Part shown: positions 5,912 to 6,282 of the stretch, in pieces
Layout of the letters: each line of letters begins with the position of its first letter
Numbering within the stretch: the stretch's first letter is position 1
NCBI GenBank assembly: GCA_946887345.1
Contig: CAMPKR010000149.1
Span: 1-6,282 of the forward strand
From: an uncultured Bacteroidota bacterium
Lineage (GTDB): Bacteria > Bacteroidota > Bacteroidia > Chitinophagales > Chitinophagaceae
Length of the DNA: 6,282 nucleotides
Reading direction: 5' to 3'
Notes under the pieces: model-generated
What the model was told of the DNA's origin: nothing
The model's input: the letters and a program-made list of their open reading frames with translations, nothing else
Database searches by the model: none
Made by a program: the position numbers and the translations under genes

Positions 5912-6282
5912 TAAGATCGTTCCGGAGGCTGAAAGGTCTTTTCGTTAGAATCGAAGTCGTAGAACCAAGAATAGAATCCGAACGGTGGAATTTGGTCATC
6001 ATCGAACACAACGTTTATCTTTTCATAGCAGGCGGGTATCACAGCCTCTAACATGAAGAAGACAAAGTTGACGTGATGGGATTTCTGACTGTGCCGGGTG
6101 GGATCAAAGAATGAGGTGAGAGCCGATATCAGGTTGTCATCTTTTTTATCGTAATGGCCAACAAATAAAATGTTCCCGTCCTGCGCGATCACCCTCTTTA
6201 CATCGAACATCCGACCATTATATACTATTTCGTCTTTTTTCACCCAGCATATCTGCTTTGCAGAATGTGAAGATATATGAAT
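5911..6282 (-). CDS. Small protein of unknown function (5' end outside the window)
   Basis: I do not recognise a named family. The minus-strand frame runs from the stop TAA at 5911-5913 to the window edge without interruption, giving 123 visible residues. The GTG at 6243 is probably internal: the 13 codons upstream of it (IHISSHSAKQICW) are also open, and the residues QICWVKKDEIVYNGRMFDV read as a continuous strand-turn-strand segment. The true start, and perhaps a signal peptide or membrane anchor, is likely beyond 6282. Visible traits are a YNGRMFDV segment, a moderately hydrophobic stretch VNFVFFMLEAVIPACY, several histidines (HISSH, RHSQKSHH), an aromatic patch FGFYSWFYDF and a proline pair three residues before the C-terminus. 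From memory, small Bacteroidota proteins encoded just before TonB-dependent receptor genes often have this size and a similar proline-rich end, which would fit a receptor-associated role. That is inference. It lies 65 bp upstream of the receptor on the same strand and may be co-transcribed with it. Confidence 0.68.
   Translation of the reverse strand: MHISSHSAKQICWVKKDEIVYNGRMFDVKRVIAQDGNILFVGHYDKKDDNLISALTSFFDPTRHSQKSHHVNFVFFMLEAVIPACYEKINVVFDDDQIPPFGFYSWFYDFDSNEKTFQPPERS

Noticed and set aside
1..6282. CRISPR array, insertion sequence, tRNA gene or phage-defence module
   Set aside because: No spaced direct repeats, transposase motifs, terminal inverted repeats, cloverleaf-like sequence or defence-type domains were seen by eye on either strand.

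Overview
The window looks like ordinary chromosomal DNA from a member of the Bacteroidota, most likely of the Chitinophagaceae/Sphingobacteriia type. The evidence is protein style: TonB-dependent receptors, an exported TPR-sensor histidine kinase of the HisKA_3 type paired with a NarL-type regulator, lysine-rich signal peptides ending in A-Q, and the absence of clear Shine-Dalgarno sites. This placement is inferred from family knowledge; there is no rRNA or marker gene in the window.

Layout: bases 2-259 (+) are the C-terminal end of a TonB-dependent receptor whose start lies to the left of the window. It converges, with only 2 bases between stop codons, on a minus-strand exported alpha/beta hydrolase (262-897). 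A 75-bp divergent spacer (898-972) carries a small dyad and weak promoter-like elements. It leads rightward into a two-component operon: a 643-residue TPR sensor histidine kinase (973-2904) and, one base after its stop, a 226-residue NarL/LuxR response regulator (2906-3586). A strong hairpin (3590-3617) follows. Its U-tract is on the minus strand, so it mainly ends the convergent 735-residue TonB-dependent receptor (3638-5845, -). Upstream of that receptor, after a 65-bp gap with a terminator-like hairpin, lies a small unrecognised minus-strand gene (5911 to beyond 6282) whose reading frame stays open to the window edge.

How they may work together: the kinase should sense a periplasmic or envelope signal through its TPR domain and pass phosphate from His460 to Asp61 of the regulator, which then binds DNA through its C-terminal HTH. 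Its targets are not visible. The flanking receptors and hydrolase are possible targets by proximity only. The two receptors belong to the classes that import iron chelates or heme-like ligands (inferred from motifs), so the region may relate to iron acquisition. No mobile element, CRISPR array, tRNA or rRNA gene was seen. I found no convincing undescribed system; the most useful second looks are the incomplete orphan gene with its hairpin before the receptor, and the altered FRAP/NPNL box of that receptor.
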